This document shows, piece after piece, positions 53,891-62,400 of a DNA stretch of 64,000 nt; the stretch's first letter is position 1, and every line of letters starts with the position of its first letter. The notes below the pieces were generated by a model, which searched no databases, had not been told where the DNA came from, and saw only the letters and a list, made by a program, of their open reading frames with translations. The DNA is taken from NCBI GenBank assembly GCA_024397935.1, contig CP073743.1, positions 186,001 to 250,000 on the forward strand. Direction: 5' to 3'. The DNA comes from a bacterium SCSIO 12844 (GTDB lineage Bacteria; Pseudomonadota; Gammaproteobacteria; Francisellales; Francisellaceae). A program made the translations under genes and the position numbers.

Positions 53891-53919
53891 AAATAAAAAT
53901 CTTAAGTTGCGTTACTTAT

Positions 53920-54933
53920 TTAACTTTCCATTTTTAACTCTCGATCCATCAATGATTTGACAGCATTGAGCGGCTTTTTATCTTGGTATAAGACAGCATA
54001 GGCTTGATTAACAATTGGCATATCGATGCCTAATTTTTTTGCCAAGTGATAAATATGTTCAGTCGTTTCATAACCTTCAACGACTTGGCCAATTTGATTG
54101 ATGGCTTTATCTTTTGATTCACCTTGGCCTAATAATAGTCCAAAACGACGGTTACGAGATTGATTATCAGTACAAGTTAGTACTAAATCACCCATACAAG
54201 CAAGTCCGGATAAGGTTTCTTTCTCTGCTCCTAGTTTTAGTCCGAAGCGTGTCATTTCAGCCAATCCGCGAGTAATTAACGCAGCTTTTGCATTACTACC
54301 AAAACCTAATCCATCAGAGATACCAACAGCAATGGCTAAGACATTTTTAACTGCACCACCAACTTGAGCACCGATTAAATCATCTGAAGTATAAACACGG
54401 AAATAATTGCCAGTCCATAGTGATTGCATTTGTTGTGCAAAGGCCATATCGTTTGAGGCAACAAGAATTGCTGTGGGTAACTGTTCGGCTACTTCTTTGG
54501 CAAAACTTGGTCCTGTGATTGCCCCATAGGGTATAAATGACGGTAATAAGTCATTGGCGACTTCAGAGAGTAATTTATGCTCTTTTGAACATAGGCCTTT
54601 AGTAGCCCACAAAAGTGTATGTTGGCGAGATAAAAAAGGAATTAATTGCGTTAAGACAGACTTAAAAGCACTACTAGGTACTGCAATAAGAATGTGCTTA
54701 GTTTGTGCAATATACGCCTTAAAGTCATCTGTAACACTTAAGGTGCTCGGAAAAGGATGATCAGGTAAATAGTCAGCATTTATGCGTTTTGATTGCATAG
54801 TTTGTACTTGAGCTTGACTATTTGAATAAAGTATCACTTGATGTTTAAGTGACGCTAGATGTATTGCCAGTGCAGTGCCCCAAGAGCCTGCACCAAAAAC
54901 TAAAAAAGATTTATTTTCAGCATGTTGATTCAT
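53920..54933 (-). CDS. gpsA: NAD(P)-dependent glycerol-3-phosphate dehydrogenase
   Basis: A 337-residue GpsA, reducing dihydroxyacetone phosphate to sn-glycerol 3-phosphate for phospholipid synthesis. VFGAGSWGTALAIHLAS is the NAD-binding motif, ITGPSFAKEVAEQLPTA the substrate region and GGAVKNVLAIAVGISDGLG holds the catalytic Lys. It lies 16 bp downstream of dksA and is probably cotranscribed. Confidence 0.95.
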   Translation of the reverse strand: MNQHAENKSFLVFGAGSWGTALAIHLASLKHQVILYSNSQAQVQTMQSKRINADYLPDHPFPSTLSVTDDFKAYIAQTKHILIAVPSSAFKSVLTQLIPFLSRQHTLLWATKGLCSKEHKLLSEVANDLLPSFIPYGAITGPSFAKEVAEQLPTAILVASNDMAFAQQMQSLWTGNYFRVYTSDDLIGAQVGGAVKNVLAIAVGISDGLGFGSNAKAALITRGLAEMTRFGLKLGAEKETLSGLACMGDLVLTCTDNQSRNRRFGLLLGQGESKDKAINQIGQVVEGYETTEHIYHLAKKLGIDMPIVNQAYAVLYQDKKPLNAVKSLMDRELKMES

Positions 54934-54949
54934 AATCGCTCAAGCTATA

Positions 54950-55357
54950 TTAGGATGTACCTTCAGTTTTTTCATGGTGTTCTTGAATTTCTTTGGCTTG
55001 AATCGACATAGTTGCTGTAGGGCGAGCAAGCAGACGACGTAAACCAATGGGTTCTCCTGTCACTTCACAATAACCATAATCACCACTTTCAGTACGCTTA
55101 ATTGCTGATTCAACTTTACGTAATAGTTTACCTTGACGTTCGACAGTTCGTAAATATAACTGCTGCATTTCTTGCTGAGTTGCAACATTATTTAAATCAA
55201 TATTATGCTCTGCTTCAGACAGATTTTTTTTCGCTTCTTCAATGCTTTGCACGAGTTCTTGCTTATTTTCCTCTAACAAATGACGGAAAAACGCTAATTG
55301 TTCGTCATTCATATAGTCGTCTTCTTTCATTGCTAAGAGCTTTGCTTCAGTCAGCAT
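54950..55357 (-). CDS. dksA: DksA-family RNA polymerase-binding factor with altered tip and zinc site
   Basis: A 135-residue DksA. The segment MNDEQLAFFRHLLEENKQEL (from residue 16), a coiled coil and the C-terminal globule align without gaps to E. coli DksA. Two departures are clear. The zinc site is Cys97, Thr100, Ser118, Ala121 instead of four Cys, as in zinc-independent DksA2-type paralogues. At the coiled-coil tip, DLNNVA replaces DPVDRA, so Asp71 is kept (Asp54) but Asp74 is Asn (Asn57). AAGGAG precedes the ATG. It heads an operon with gpsA. Confidence 0.9.
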   Translation of the reverse strand: MLTEAKLLAMKEDDYMNDEQLAFFRHLLEENKQELVQSIEEAKKNLSEAEHNIDLNNVATQQEMQQLYLRTVERQGKLLRKVESAIKRTESGDYGYCEVTGEPIGLRRLLARPTATMSIQAKEIQEHHEKTEGTS

Positions 55358-55417
55358 GGCCTTGCTCCTTAATTGTTAATTGTCTAAATCGTTTCTATTT
55401 TTTAATCTGCCTGCGAA

Positions 55418-55429
55418 TGTATACCATAA
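55418..55429 (-). promoter_or_regulatory. Candidate extended -10 promoter of dksA-gpsA
   Basis: On the minus strand TGGTATACA gives an extended -10 (TATACA at 55418-55423, TG just upstream); no good -35 is seen. The leader would be about 55 nt. The remainder of 55430-55600 is very AT-rich without a clear feature. Confidence 0.35.
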
Positions 55430-55600
55430 TTTAAAAGATTTAGCCATTTTTCATAACAGTATTTTCGCATAATCATCTAAAAATTGCCAATTTTAGATGC
55501 TTTGTTTCATTTTTTATATCAGCAGATAAAATTTATTTTATTGATTTTTATAATCTTTTAAATTTTTTATTTAAGCTTATTACCTTCTATTTAAGCAGAT

Positions 55601-56461
55601 CTAAGCCTTTGCAACAAGTTGATTATATAAATCAGGGCGTCGATCGCGAAATAATCCCCAGCTATAGCGTGCTTGAGCAATTTGATCTAAATCAAATTGA
55701 TGATATAAAATTGCATCATCATAACGATTTGCTTCTATGATTTTTTCACCAGTATGGTTAGAAATAAATGATGATCCATAAAAAGTTGTTTGAATATCTT
55801 CATCAGATTCAATGCCATAGCGATTAGAAGCTAAAACTGGCATCATATTGCATGCTGCATGACCAAGCATGGCAGTTTGCCAATGATCTTTTGAATCATA
55901 TTCTGGTAAATGTGGCTCTGAGCCAATTGCTGTTGGATAACATAAAATTTCTGCACCTGCTAAGGCCATGGCTCTTGCTGCTTCTGGAAACCATTGATCC
56001 CAACAAATACCACAGCCAATACGACCATAAGTGGTATCAAATACTTTAAAGCCAGACTGTCCAGGTGAAAAATAAAACTTTTCTTGATAACCAATACCAT
56101 CCGGGATATGTGATTTACGGTAAATACCTAAAATATCACCAGTTGCATCAATCATAGCCAGTGAGTTATAAAAATTATTTGCTTGTTTTTCAAAAAAACT
56201 AATTGGTAAAACAAGCTTATATGTTTTTGCTAGTTGTTGAAAGAAGCTCAATGTTTTAGATGAATTAACTTCTTCTGCTAATTGAAAATATTTAGGATCT
56301 TGGCGTTTGCAAAAATACGGATGTTGGAATAACTCCGGCAAAATAATTAGTTGAGCATGATTATTTGCTGCTTTAATAATTAGTTTTTGAGCTTTTTCAA
56401 TATTATCTTGATACGAATTCGTTATTGAAAACTGAATAACTGCAGTATGAATTAAGCGCAT
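55601..56461 (-). CDS. aguB: N-carbamoylputrescine amidase
   Basis: A 286-residue nitrilase-family enzyme hydrolysing N-carbamoylputrescine to putrescine, CO2 and ammonia. The catalytic triad is visible: Glu in ILPELFQHPYFC, Lys in YRKSHIPDG and Cys in CGICWDQWFPEAAR. The start is ATG 56461, which overlaps the aguA stop; the open frame extends to 56545 but that part is a shadow of aguA. It ends the polyamine operon. Confidence 0.94.
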   Translation of the reverse strand: MRLIHTAVIQFSITNSYQDNIEKAQKLIIKAANNHAQLIILPELFQHPYFCKRQDPKYFQLAEEVNSSKTLSFFQQLAKTYKLVLPISFFEKQANNFYNSLAMIDATGDILGIYRKSHIPDGIGYQEKFYFSPGQSGFKVFDTTYGRIGCGICWDQWFPEAARAMALAGAEILCYPTAIGSEPHLPEYDSKDHWQTAMLGHAACNMMPVLASNRYGIESDEDIQTTFYGSSFISNHTGEKIIEANRYDDAILYHQFDLDQIAQARYSWGLFRDRRPDLYNQLVAKA

Positions 56462-57474
56462 TGAATGATTCCTTGTGGTTGTTGCATGGTGATACAGTGA
56501 ATACCACCACCACCTGTAGCAATGGTCATAGCGGTATCGATACAAGTAATTTGATGCTTAGGAAAGCATTCTTTTAGAATAGCTTTTGCATTTTCATCGT
56601 GCTTTTTTTGTTTAAATAGTGGCATGATAATTTGATCGTTAGCGATATAAAAGTTTAAATATGATAAAGCAAGTAACTCACCTTTAAATTTTATAGGCTC
56701 AGGCTTTGGTAATTCGATAAGATTAAACGGTTGCTGTTTTAAATAATTAAGATTTGCTTGGTGGCGATGATAGTTAGCATCTAAGCGATTATGGCAGCTT
56801 TGTATCAGTATGGTATTGTGATTAATAAAACAGGCAACATTATCGATATGACCATCTGTATCTGTATCATTAGCAATTCCAAAAGGAAGCCATATAATGG
56901 TATTACAATTAAGATGCTTAGCTAATAAGGCTTCTATTTGTTGTTGATTTAAATTAGGGTTTCGCTTGGCATCGATTAAACATTCTTTGGTCGTTAAAAG
57001 CACACCCTTACCGTTAGTGTGGATAGAGCCACCTTCTAAAACCATCTGACAAGACTCAACTTGCCAATGGAGTTTATCAGCTAAATAATTAACTTGATTC
57101 TGATCATGAAAATAGGGATTAAATTTCTCCCCCCAAGCATTAAATTGCCAATTAACTGGAATGAGTGTTTGATCAATAGATTCATCTTTATAGACGAAAG
57201 ATGCCATTGTATCTCGAGCCCATGAATCATCGATGGGGATATGAATGAGTTCAATAGATGATGATAAGTGCAATTTAGCTAACTGAATATGTGCTTTTGA
57301 GTCATTAATCATAAGCTTAACAGGTTCACTTTCACTAATTGCATTGGCAACATCAGCATAAGCATGACAGGCCAGTTGATAGTCATCCCAAATGGACATT
57401 CGACTCGGCCATGCCATCCAAGTTGCAGCATGCCTCTCCCATTCAGCCGGCCAGCGTCTCTGATTTTTCATCAT
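56452..57474 (-). CDS. aguA: Agmatine deiminase
   Basis: A 340-residue enzyme of the peptidylarginine-deiminase fold converting agmatine to N-carbamoylputrescine. Recognised blocks are WERHAATWMAWPSR, DDSWARDTMASF, NWQFNAWGEKF, VLEGGSIHTNG, NDTDTDGHIDN and the catalytic Cys in TGGGGIHCIT. ATG 57474 or 57471 may be used; the 5' end overlaps speA by 32 bp and the 3' end overlaps aguB by 10 bp, so the three genes are translationally linked. Confidence 0.95.
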   Translation of the reverse strand: MMKNQRRWPAEWERHAATWMAWPSRMSIWDDYQLACHAYADVANAISESEPVKLMINDSKAHIQLAKLHLSSSIELIHIPIDDSWARDTMASFVYKDESIDQTLIPVNWQFNAWGEKFNPYFHDQNQVNYLADKLHWQVESCQMVLEGGSIHTNGKGVLLTTKECLIDAKRNPNLNQQQIEALLAKHLNCNTIIWLPFGIANDTDTDGHIDNVACFINHNTILIQSCHNRLDANYHRHQANLNYLKQQPFNLIELPKPEPIKFKGELLALSYLNFYIANDQIIMPLFKQKKHDENAKAILKECFPKHQITCIDTAMTIATGGGGIHCITMQQPQGIIQCA

Positions 57475-59323
57475 TGCTACTCCAAGTATAATTTTCTATG
57501 CTATTTGAAGGAAGAATATTTAAATTAGTGATTAGGTTATCTATTTGATTTTCAGTAAGATAAGGGTTGTTATGTAAAATTTGATTGATTTGTAGTTTTA
57601 ATGTTTGCGTATTTAAATTATCTAACTGATTGAGTTGGTTTGAAATTTCAAGTGTCATCTGATCAGAATCATAGCCAAAATGTTGCAGTATATTATAATT
57701 GGACTCATTTTGTAGAGCTAAAAATTCAACTTGTTCATTTATCTGATTTATTTTTACGCTCACAACAGGTAAGCGGCCAATTAAGTTATGATAAGAGCCT
57801 AAAACTTCTTGGTAACTTGCCGTTAAGAAAATAGCCAATGGGGTTTTGTTATTTATTGAGGCGCTAGATAAAGGCAAATAACGATTACTTACTTGTTGAT
57901 TAGAGTGAGTATAGTGTTTAATCATTCCATCTTTATCACAGCTAATATCAAATAACATGACTTGTTTATCACAGGCATCATCTAAATGTTCAATCGGCAT
58001 TATAGGAAATGCTTGATTGATGCCCCAATGATCAGTAAGTGATTGAAAAATTGATAAATTTAGCCAGCCACAGTCTTTTTGACTAGTTTGAGTATAGGAT
58101 TGTAGCAACTGCTCTAATTCAGCATAACAATCAAAGTTTATGGCTTGTTGGTAAAATAAACTAAATAACTCGTTTAATAATAAATCATATTTTTGATTAT
58201 CAAATAATTCTAATAATTTATTTTTGTTGGTTTGAATCATCTTAAGCTTAGAGATGATCTGTTGAGGATGGATGGCATTATTTAAACTAGTATGATGTAG
58301 ATTAGTTAAAATAATGCTTGAGTGACTGACAATAGCACGGCCTGATTCGGTAATAATATCAGGTGTATCAATTGATAGTTCATCACAATATTGTCGTAGT
58401 GTTTTTATAATTGCTTCAGCGTAAGTTTCAATTGAGTAGTCAGGTGAATTTGACGAATTTGCATCATAGTTAATTGCAAGTCCACCACCTAAATCAATGG
58501 TTTTTAAATTAGGAAAAGTAGCTTTAAGATGACTATAAATACTTAAGCTACGTTGTACTTCAGATATGACTGTTTCAAGCTTTTGTATTTGAGATCCATG
58601 ATGTGCATGTAATAATACAAGTTGAGTTTGCCAAGTGTGGCAGATGCGTTGTTTAATCTGATTAACCTGTGCTAAATTCAAACCAAATTTTAAGGCATGA
58701 TGGTCTATTTTTAGAGGCTTTAAGCGAATTCCAAGTGAGAAAGGCAAGTTCACTTCTTTAGAGAAAATAGATTCAATAAGTTTAAACTCTTCAATATGTT
58801 CGATTATAACAATGACATTAAAGCCAATCGTTTGTGCAATTTGACATAAGCTTAAGTACTGTTGATCTTTAAAACCATTACAGATAATTTTTCTTTTTTG
58901 ATGACTATGTTTTTGTCCTATAACAGCAAGTAATTCAGCCTTACTCCCAACCTCAAATGCAAGTGGTTGGTGTTTATTACTGTGTTGGCAGAGTGTATTA
59001 ATAATACGTTGAGATGGATTAGATTTAACTGGATAAGCTAATTGATAATGGCCTTGATAGTGGTATTTTTCTTTGGCTAGTTTAAAGCAGTCATTAATAT
59101 AATTAATACGATCTTTAAGAATATGATCAAAATGTAGAATAACGGGTAAATGACAATGAGGGTTATGCTCAGTTAATTGCTGATAGAGAGACTTTAATGC
59201 TATCTGTTTATGTGAATATTCACCAAACTGAAGGCAAAGTTCGCCCTTTTGATTGATAGTAAAATATGAGCTAGCCCATTGATCAATACCATAATGTTCA
59301 AATGATGTTGTTGCAATACCCAT
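57443..59323 (-). CDS. speA: Biosynthetic arginine decarboxylase
   Basis: A 626-residue fold-III PLP decarboxylase that turns arginine into agmatine. The PLP lysine is in YQLAYPVKSNPSQ (about residue 99), LDLGGG-like TIDLGGGLAINYD binds the phosphate, and PDIITESGRAIVSH is also typical. Length matches bacterial SpeA. It lies 70 bp after speE and feeds aguA directly. Confidence 0.94.
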   Translation of the reverse strand: MGIATTSFEHYGIDQWASSYFTINQKGELCLQFGEYSHKQIALKSLYQQLTEHNPHCHLPVILHFDHILKDRINYINDCFKLAKEKYHYQGHYQLAYPVKSNPSQRIINTLCQHSNKHQPLAFEVGSKAELLAVIGQKHSHQKRKIICNGFKDQQYLSLCQIAQTIGFNVIVIIEHIEEFKLIESIFSKEVNLPFSLGIRLKPLKIDHHALKFGLNLAQVNQIKQRICHTWQTQLVLLHAHHGSQIQKLETVISEVQRSLSIYSHLKATFPNLKTIDLGGGLAINYDANSSNSPDYSIETYAEAIIKTLRQYCDELSIDTPDIITESGRAIVSHSSIILTNLHHTSLNNAIHPQQIISKLKMIQTNKNKLLELFDNQKYDLLLNELFSLFYQQAINFDCYAELEQLLQSYTQTSQKDCGWLNLSIFQSLTDHWGINQAFPIMPIEHLDDACDKQVMLFDISCDKDGMIKHYTHSNQQVSNRYLPLSSASINNKTPLAIFLTASYQEVLGSYHNLIGRLPVVSVKINQINEQVEFLALQNESNYNILQHFGYDSDQMTLEISNQLNQLDNLNTQTLKLQINQILHNNPYLTENQIDNLITNLNILPSNSIENYTWSSNDEKSETLAG

Positions 59324-59393
59324 AATTAAGACCTTATTTAAAAATTAAACGATATAATTTAACTACTTTTTATTTTTATATTGTTTATGCTAG

Positions 59394-60251
59394 TTAAATA
59401 GCATCGAGTACATACTGTGGTAATGCAAAACTAGCTATATGAATTGCTGGTGTATAATAGCGGCACTTTAATTGAGCTGACTCAAAGCGATTAGTTATTA
59501 TATCAAGTGACAGTTGGCGTAAGCTTGTATTATTACTTGCATAGCCAAAAGTCATAATGCCACCAACATAAGTAGGTACAGCAGCACTGTAAAAACTAAC
59601 ATCATTAAATAAAGGTTTAAGTCTTTTAGCGCTTTGGGTTACTTCATCTAATTGAAAAAAGCTAACACCATTTTGACAAACAAAAATACCATTATCTTTT
59701 AAGCTTTCTTTAACACCATGATAAAAATCATTGGTAAATAATGCTTCGCCTGGGCCAATTGGATCAGTTGAATCACTAATAATGACATCAAATTGATCCT
59801 TATTACGATTAACATAATTAAGTCCATCATCAATGACAATATTAACGCGTGGATCTTCAAATGCACCATTGGAATGATTAGGGAAATATTGTTTACACAT
59901 TTCAATGACTTGTTGGTCAATCTCAACTAATGTAACAGCTTTAACTTGAGGGTGTTTTAATACTTCTCGTAATATGCCACCATCACCGCCACCGATAATT
60001 AACACATTTTCAGCACTACCATGGGCAAGTATTGGTGTATGTGTGAGCATCTCATGATAGATAAACTCATCCTTTTCAGTGGTTTGAATAATACCATCAA
60101 GTGCCATAACACGGCCAAAGTATGGATTTTCAAAAATGATCAAATGTTGAAAGTCACTTTTATTTTCAAATAAAATATTTTTAACTTCAAAGCTTTGAGC
60201 ATAACCTTTGTGAAGTGTTTCTCTATAAAGTTGATTATTTATATGACTCAT
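59394..60251 (-). CDS. speE: Spermidine synthase
   Basis: A 285-residue aminopropyltransferase using decarboxylated SAM and putrescine. [17 protein letters not shown] is the SAM-binding loop, [20 protein letters not shown] the active-site region and [14 protein letters not shown] the C-terminal block. The start overlaps the speD stop by 4 bp (ATGA). Confidence 0.95.
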   Translation of the reverse strand: MSHINNQLYRETLHKGYAQSFEVKNILFENKSDFQHLIIFENPYFGRVMALDGIIQTTEKDEFIYHEMLTHTPILAHGSAENVLIIGGGDGGILREVLKHPQVKAVTLVEIDQQVIEMCKQYFPNHSNGAFEDPRVNIVIDDGLNYVNRNKDQFDVIISDSTDPIGPGEALFTNDFYHGVKESLKDNGIFVCQNGVSFFQLDEVTQSAKRLKPLFNDVSFYSAAVPTYVGGIMTFGYASNNTSLRQLSLDIITNRFESAQLKCRYYTPAIHIASFALPQYVLDAI

Positions 60252-60745
60252 GCTGCTGCCCCTTTTCTACCACGTTTAAATTCATTAATTTTCATTTCTT
60301 CAGGCTTAAATGCTTGACGCAAAATTTCAATGGTTTTATGTGGTTTAGCATCACCACACATAAACACATCAAAAGCTGCAAAGCCAAATTCAGGCCAAGT
60401 GTGGACACTGATATGTGATTCGGCTAATACAGCCACACCAGAGATGCCACCATTTGGGCTAAAGTGGTGTAGATGAATATGCAATAAGGTTGCTTTGGCA
60501 GTATCAACTGCTTTACGTAACGCGCTTTCCATGAGACTTAAATCATCTAGTTGTGATGCGCCCCAAAAATCAATAATTAAATGGTAGCCAGCAAAACGAA
60601 TACCATTATCGGTGATAAAGTGATCTTGATTTTCATAAGTGTGATCTGCTTGATACATCGCGTTACTAGCAGTTAATTCAGAAGCTAAATGATCTGTTTG
60701 AATTGAGTCATCAGCAGTTTTTGAGATAGCAAGTATATCTGTCAT
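60248..60745 (-). CDS. speD: S-adenosylmethionine decarboxylase proenzyme
   Basis: A 165-residue prokaryotic AdoMet decarboxylase. [20 protein letters not shown] contains the self-cleavage Glu-Ser pair; the Ser becomes the pyruvoyl cofactor. An N-terminal extension of about 45 residues precedes the usual core [12 protein letters not shown]. It supplies the aminopropyl donor for SpeE and is first in the order speD-speE-speA-aguA-aguB. GAGG lies 10 nt before the ATG. Its leader is unusually structured. Confidence 0.94.
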   Translation of the reverse strand: MTDILAISKTADDSIQTDHLASELTASNAMYQADHTYENQDHFITDNGIRFAGYHLIIDFWGASQLDDLSLMESALRKAVDTAKATLLHIHLHHFSPNGGISGVAVLAESHISVHTWPEFGFAAFDVFMCGDAKPHKTIEILRQAFKPEEMKINEFKRGRKGAAA

Positions 60746-60768
60746 TTTTATATTTCCTCAAGGTCATT

Positions 60769-60825
60769 AAAGCGCACACCCCAATGATGTAATTTGTAAT
60801 CAAATCATTGAGTTATGTGCGCTTT
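60769..60825 (-). promoter_or_regulatory. Two-part hairpin in the speD leader
   Basis: AAAGCGCACA (60769-60778) is the exact reverse complement of 60816-60825. Inside it CAATGAT (60782-60788) pairs exactly with 60804-60810. The RNA stem ends about 24 nt before the speD start and is not followed by a U-tract, so it is not a terminator. It looks like a regulatory leader for the polyamine operon. Confidence 0.55.
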
Positions 60826-60841
60826 ATGCTTTAAAAGTCAT
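60824..60841 (-). CDS. Possible 5-codon leader ORF before speD
   Basis: On the minus strand GGGAG is followed after 5 nt by ATG ACT TTT AAA GCA TAA, encoding MTFKA. The stop codon enters the first bases of the long hairpin at 60769-60825, so a ribosome terminating here would touch or open the stem base. No comparative evidence is available. Confidence 0.35.
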   Translation of the reverse strand: MTFKA

Positions 60842-60874
60842 GGTAACTCCCAGTTAAATCTATCAAATTTAGTG

Positions 60875-60901
60875 CTTATTAGTCTGTGTGTCACTAATAA
60901 G
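60875..60901 (-). promoter_or_regulatory. Upstream hairpin in the speD leader
   Basis: CTTATTAGT (60875-60883) and ACTAATAAG (60893-60901) form a perfect 9-bp stem with a 9-nt loop, about 24 nt before the leader ORF's Shine-Dalgarno site. It is either part of the leader or a binding site near the promoter; no clear promoter was found between 60902 and 60981. Confidence 0.45.
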
Positions 60902-60981
60902 GTGGAAACAAGCTATCAATAAAAAAGATAATTGTAAATATATTTTTGCATAAAAAGCGAGTTATTTGTCTTAAGCTTATT

Positions 60982-61785
60982 TTATACATAACGTTTATCA
61001 TCAAAAGCAATAATATGATCACGTCCAGTAAATGAAAAACCATATTTTAGACAAGTTTCCATTGTTTTTGGATATGATTTGATCAATATTTCCCGACTTT
61101 GGCCATGTGGCATTAAAAAAACCTTATGATTCGGTATATCAAATTGTTGGCAAAATTGAAGAATTTCATTTAAGGTTTGTTCACCACCATCAAATACAGG
61201 CTTAATTTGATAATCACAATGATAGCTAAGCATTTGTCTAATGGCTTGATCATTAAGTCGATACTTATTATGTTGATCGATCATTTTTTGTGTAACAGCA
61301 TGGCCTTTAGGTGTTATTTGATTAAGTTTTGGGATGCTATTAGAAAACTTAGGACTAAGGCTAATTAAAGCCAAGGGATAAGGTGTTTTAACAAAGTGAG
61401 AGCCTTCGGTTTCTAAGGTAATTTTAAGGTTCTGTTGATAGGCAATAATACTTAATGCACACAATAATTTTGGATGCATCGTAGGTGAGCCACCGGTTAA
61501 CATGATTTCTTTAATTTGTGGATATTGTTTTATGGTATTTAAGATATCATTAAAACTCAATTGACCCTTTTCAGCATGAATACTTGAATACCAGCTATCA
61601 CACCAACTATCACCTTGAAAGTAACAACGATGCGTACAACCTGTAGTACGAATTGCAATCGATGGCATACCACGACGCGAGCCTTCACCTTGGAGGCAGG
61701 GGTAAATTTCTATAATGGGTAGTATTTGATTAAAATCATCGATATATGATTCAATGTTTGTTGAATGCTCTAATAACTGGCTCAT
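60982..61785 (-). CDS. queE: 7-carboxy-7-deazaguanine synthase, divergent QueE
   Basis: A 267-residue radical SAM enzyme of the queuosine/preQ0 pathway. PCLQGEGSRRGMPSIAIRTT is the typical QueE start. The cluster cysteines are Cys50, Cys54 and Cys62, a C-x3-C-x7-C spacing instead of C-x3-C-x2-C. EIMLTGGSPTMHP binds SAM and LETEGSHF follows. It contracts carboxy-tetrahydropterin to carboxydeazaguanine. It overlaps queD by 4 bp. Confidence 0.85.
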   Translation of the reverse strand: MSQLLEHSTNIESYIDDFNQILPIIEIYPCLQGEGSRRGMPSIAIRTTGCTHRCYFQGDSWCDSWYSSIHAEKGQLSFNDILNTIKQYPQIKEIMLTGGSPTMHPKLLCALSIIAYQQNLKITLETEGSHFVKTPYPLALISLSPKFSNSIPKLNQITPKGHAVTQKMIDQHNKYRLNDQAIRQMLSYHCDYQIKPVFDGGEQTLNEILQFCQQFDIPNHKVFLMPHGQSREILIKSYPKTMETCLKYGFSFTGRDHIIAFDDKRYV

Positions 61786-62258
61786 TTAATTGTACAAGAT
61801 CCCATATTGTTTTGATTTTCCCAAACTTCGACTTCAGTTAAGTTAACTCGGTTATTACTAAATGCTTGAATCAGTGGCTGTAGCGTATCAAGAATAAATT
61901 CAGCCACTTTTTCTGTTGAATAATGTTTCATGGTCCGTAACTGAATTAAGTCTTTTTCTGCTAAAAGTTTAAAGGTATCAAACTCAGGATCATCTTCAGC
62001 AATTATTACAGTATGATCAAACATATAATCAAACCAAGCTTTAACGGTCTTATCATCAATTAAGTACTCTTTATTTTTAAGCCAGCCAAAATCCCATACC
62101 CAGTGGTGTTGATCTAAAGTTTTAGCCTCAAAATATAGAATAAAAATTAAATCATAACCATGTAGATATCGGCAATGTGAATGACTTGCATTCCATTGGC
62201 GAAAACAAGTTGAATAACCACTTAAGCGTTTTGATGTGCGATAAGTTTTCTGTTGCAT
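61782..62258 (-). CDS. queD: 6-carboxy-5,6,7,8-tetrahydropterin synthase, divergent QueD
   Basis: A 158-residue member of the 6-pyruvoyl-tetrahydropterin synthase family. The zinc and catalytic region reads NASHSHCRYLHGYDL (His26, His28, Cys29, His33). Canonical QueD has HGH where this has HGY. VWDFGWLK, MFDHTVI and the C-terminal Glu in EVEVWEN match the family. It forms carboxytetrahydropterin from dihydroneopterin triphosphate and is coupled to queE. Confidence 0.82.
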   Translation of the reverse strand: MQQKTYRTSKRLSGYSTCFRQWNASHSHCRYLHGYDLIFILYFEAKTLDQHHWVWDFGWLKNKEYLIDDKTVKAWFDYMFDHTVIIAEDDPEFDTFKLLAEKDLIQLRTMKHYSTEKVAEFILDTLQPLIQAFSNNRVNLTEVEVWENQNNMGSCTIK

Positions 62259-62364
62259 TTAAATAAACTTAAGATAAGTATTAATATTTCATTTGCGTGT
62301 TAGCATAAAAAAAAGACTACCTTTTGTACAGCTTTTCTGTATGATATGGGCAAATTTAAATCAT

Positions 62365-62390
62365 TAAATAAAAAAATCAATTTATTTAAG
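62365..62390 (+). promoter_or_regulatory. AT-only hairpin touching the queC Shine-Dalgarno
   Basis: TAAATAAA (62365-62372) and TTTATTTA (62381-62388) form an 8-bp stem directly 5' of AAGGA. The 142-bp gap between queD and queC shows no preQ1 riboswitch that I can recognise. Confidence 0.3.
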
Positions 62391-62400
62391 GACTAAAATA

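Noticed and set aside
55102-55434. 110-residue plus-strand ORF opposite dksA
   Set aside because: Covers the conserved dksA coiled coil in antisense and has no start signal.
56462-56545. N-terminal extension of aguB to 56545
   Set aside because: The added residues are the aguA C-terminus read in another frame; ATG 56461 gives the normal amidase N-terminus.
62259-62400. preQ1 riboswitch before queC
   Set aside because: No preQ1 aptamer motif seen; only an AT-only hairpin next to the Shine-Dalgarno site.
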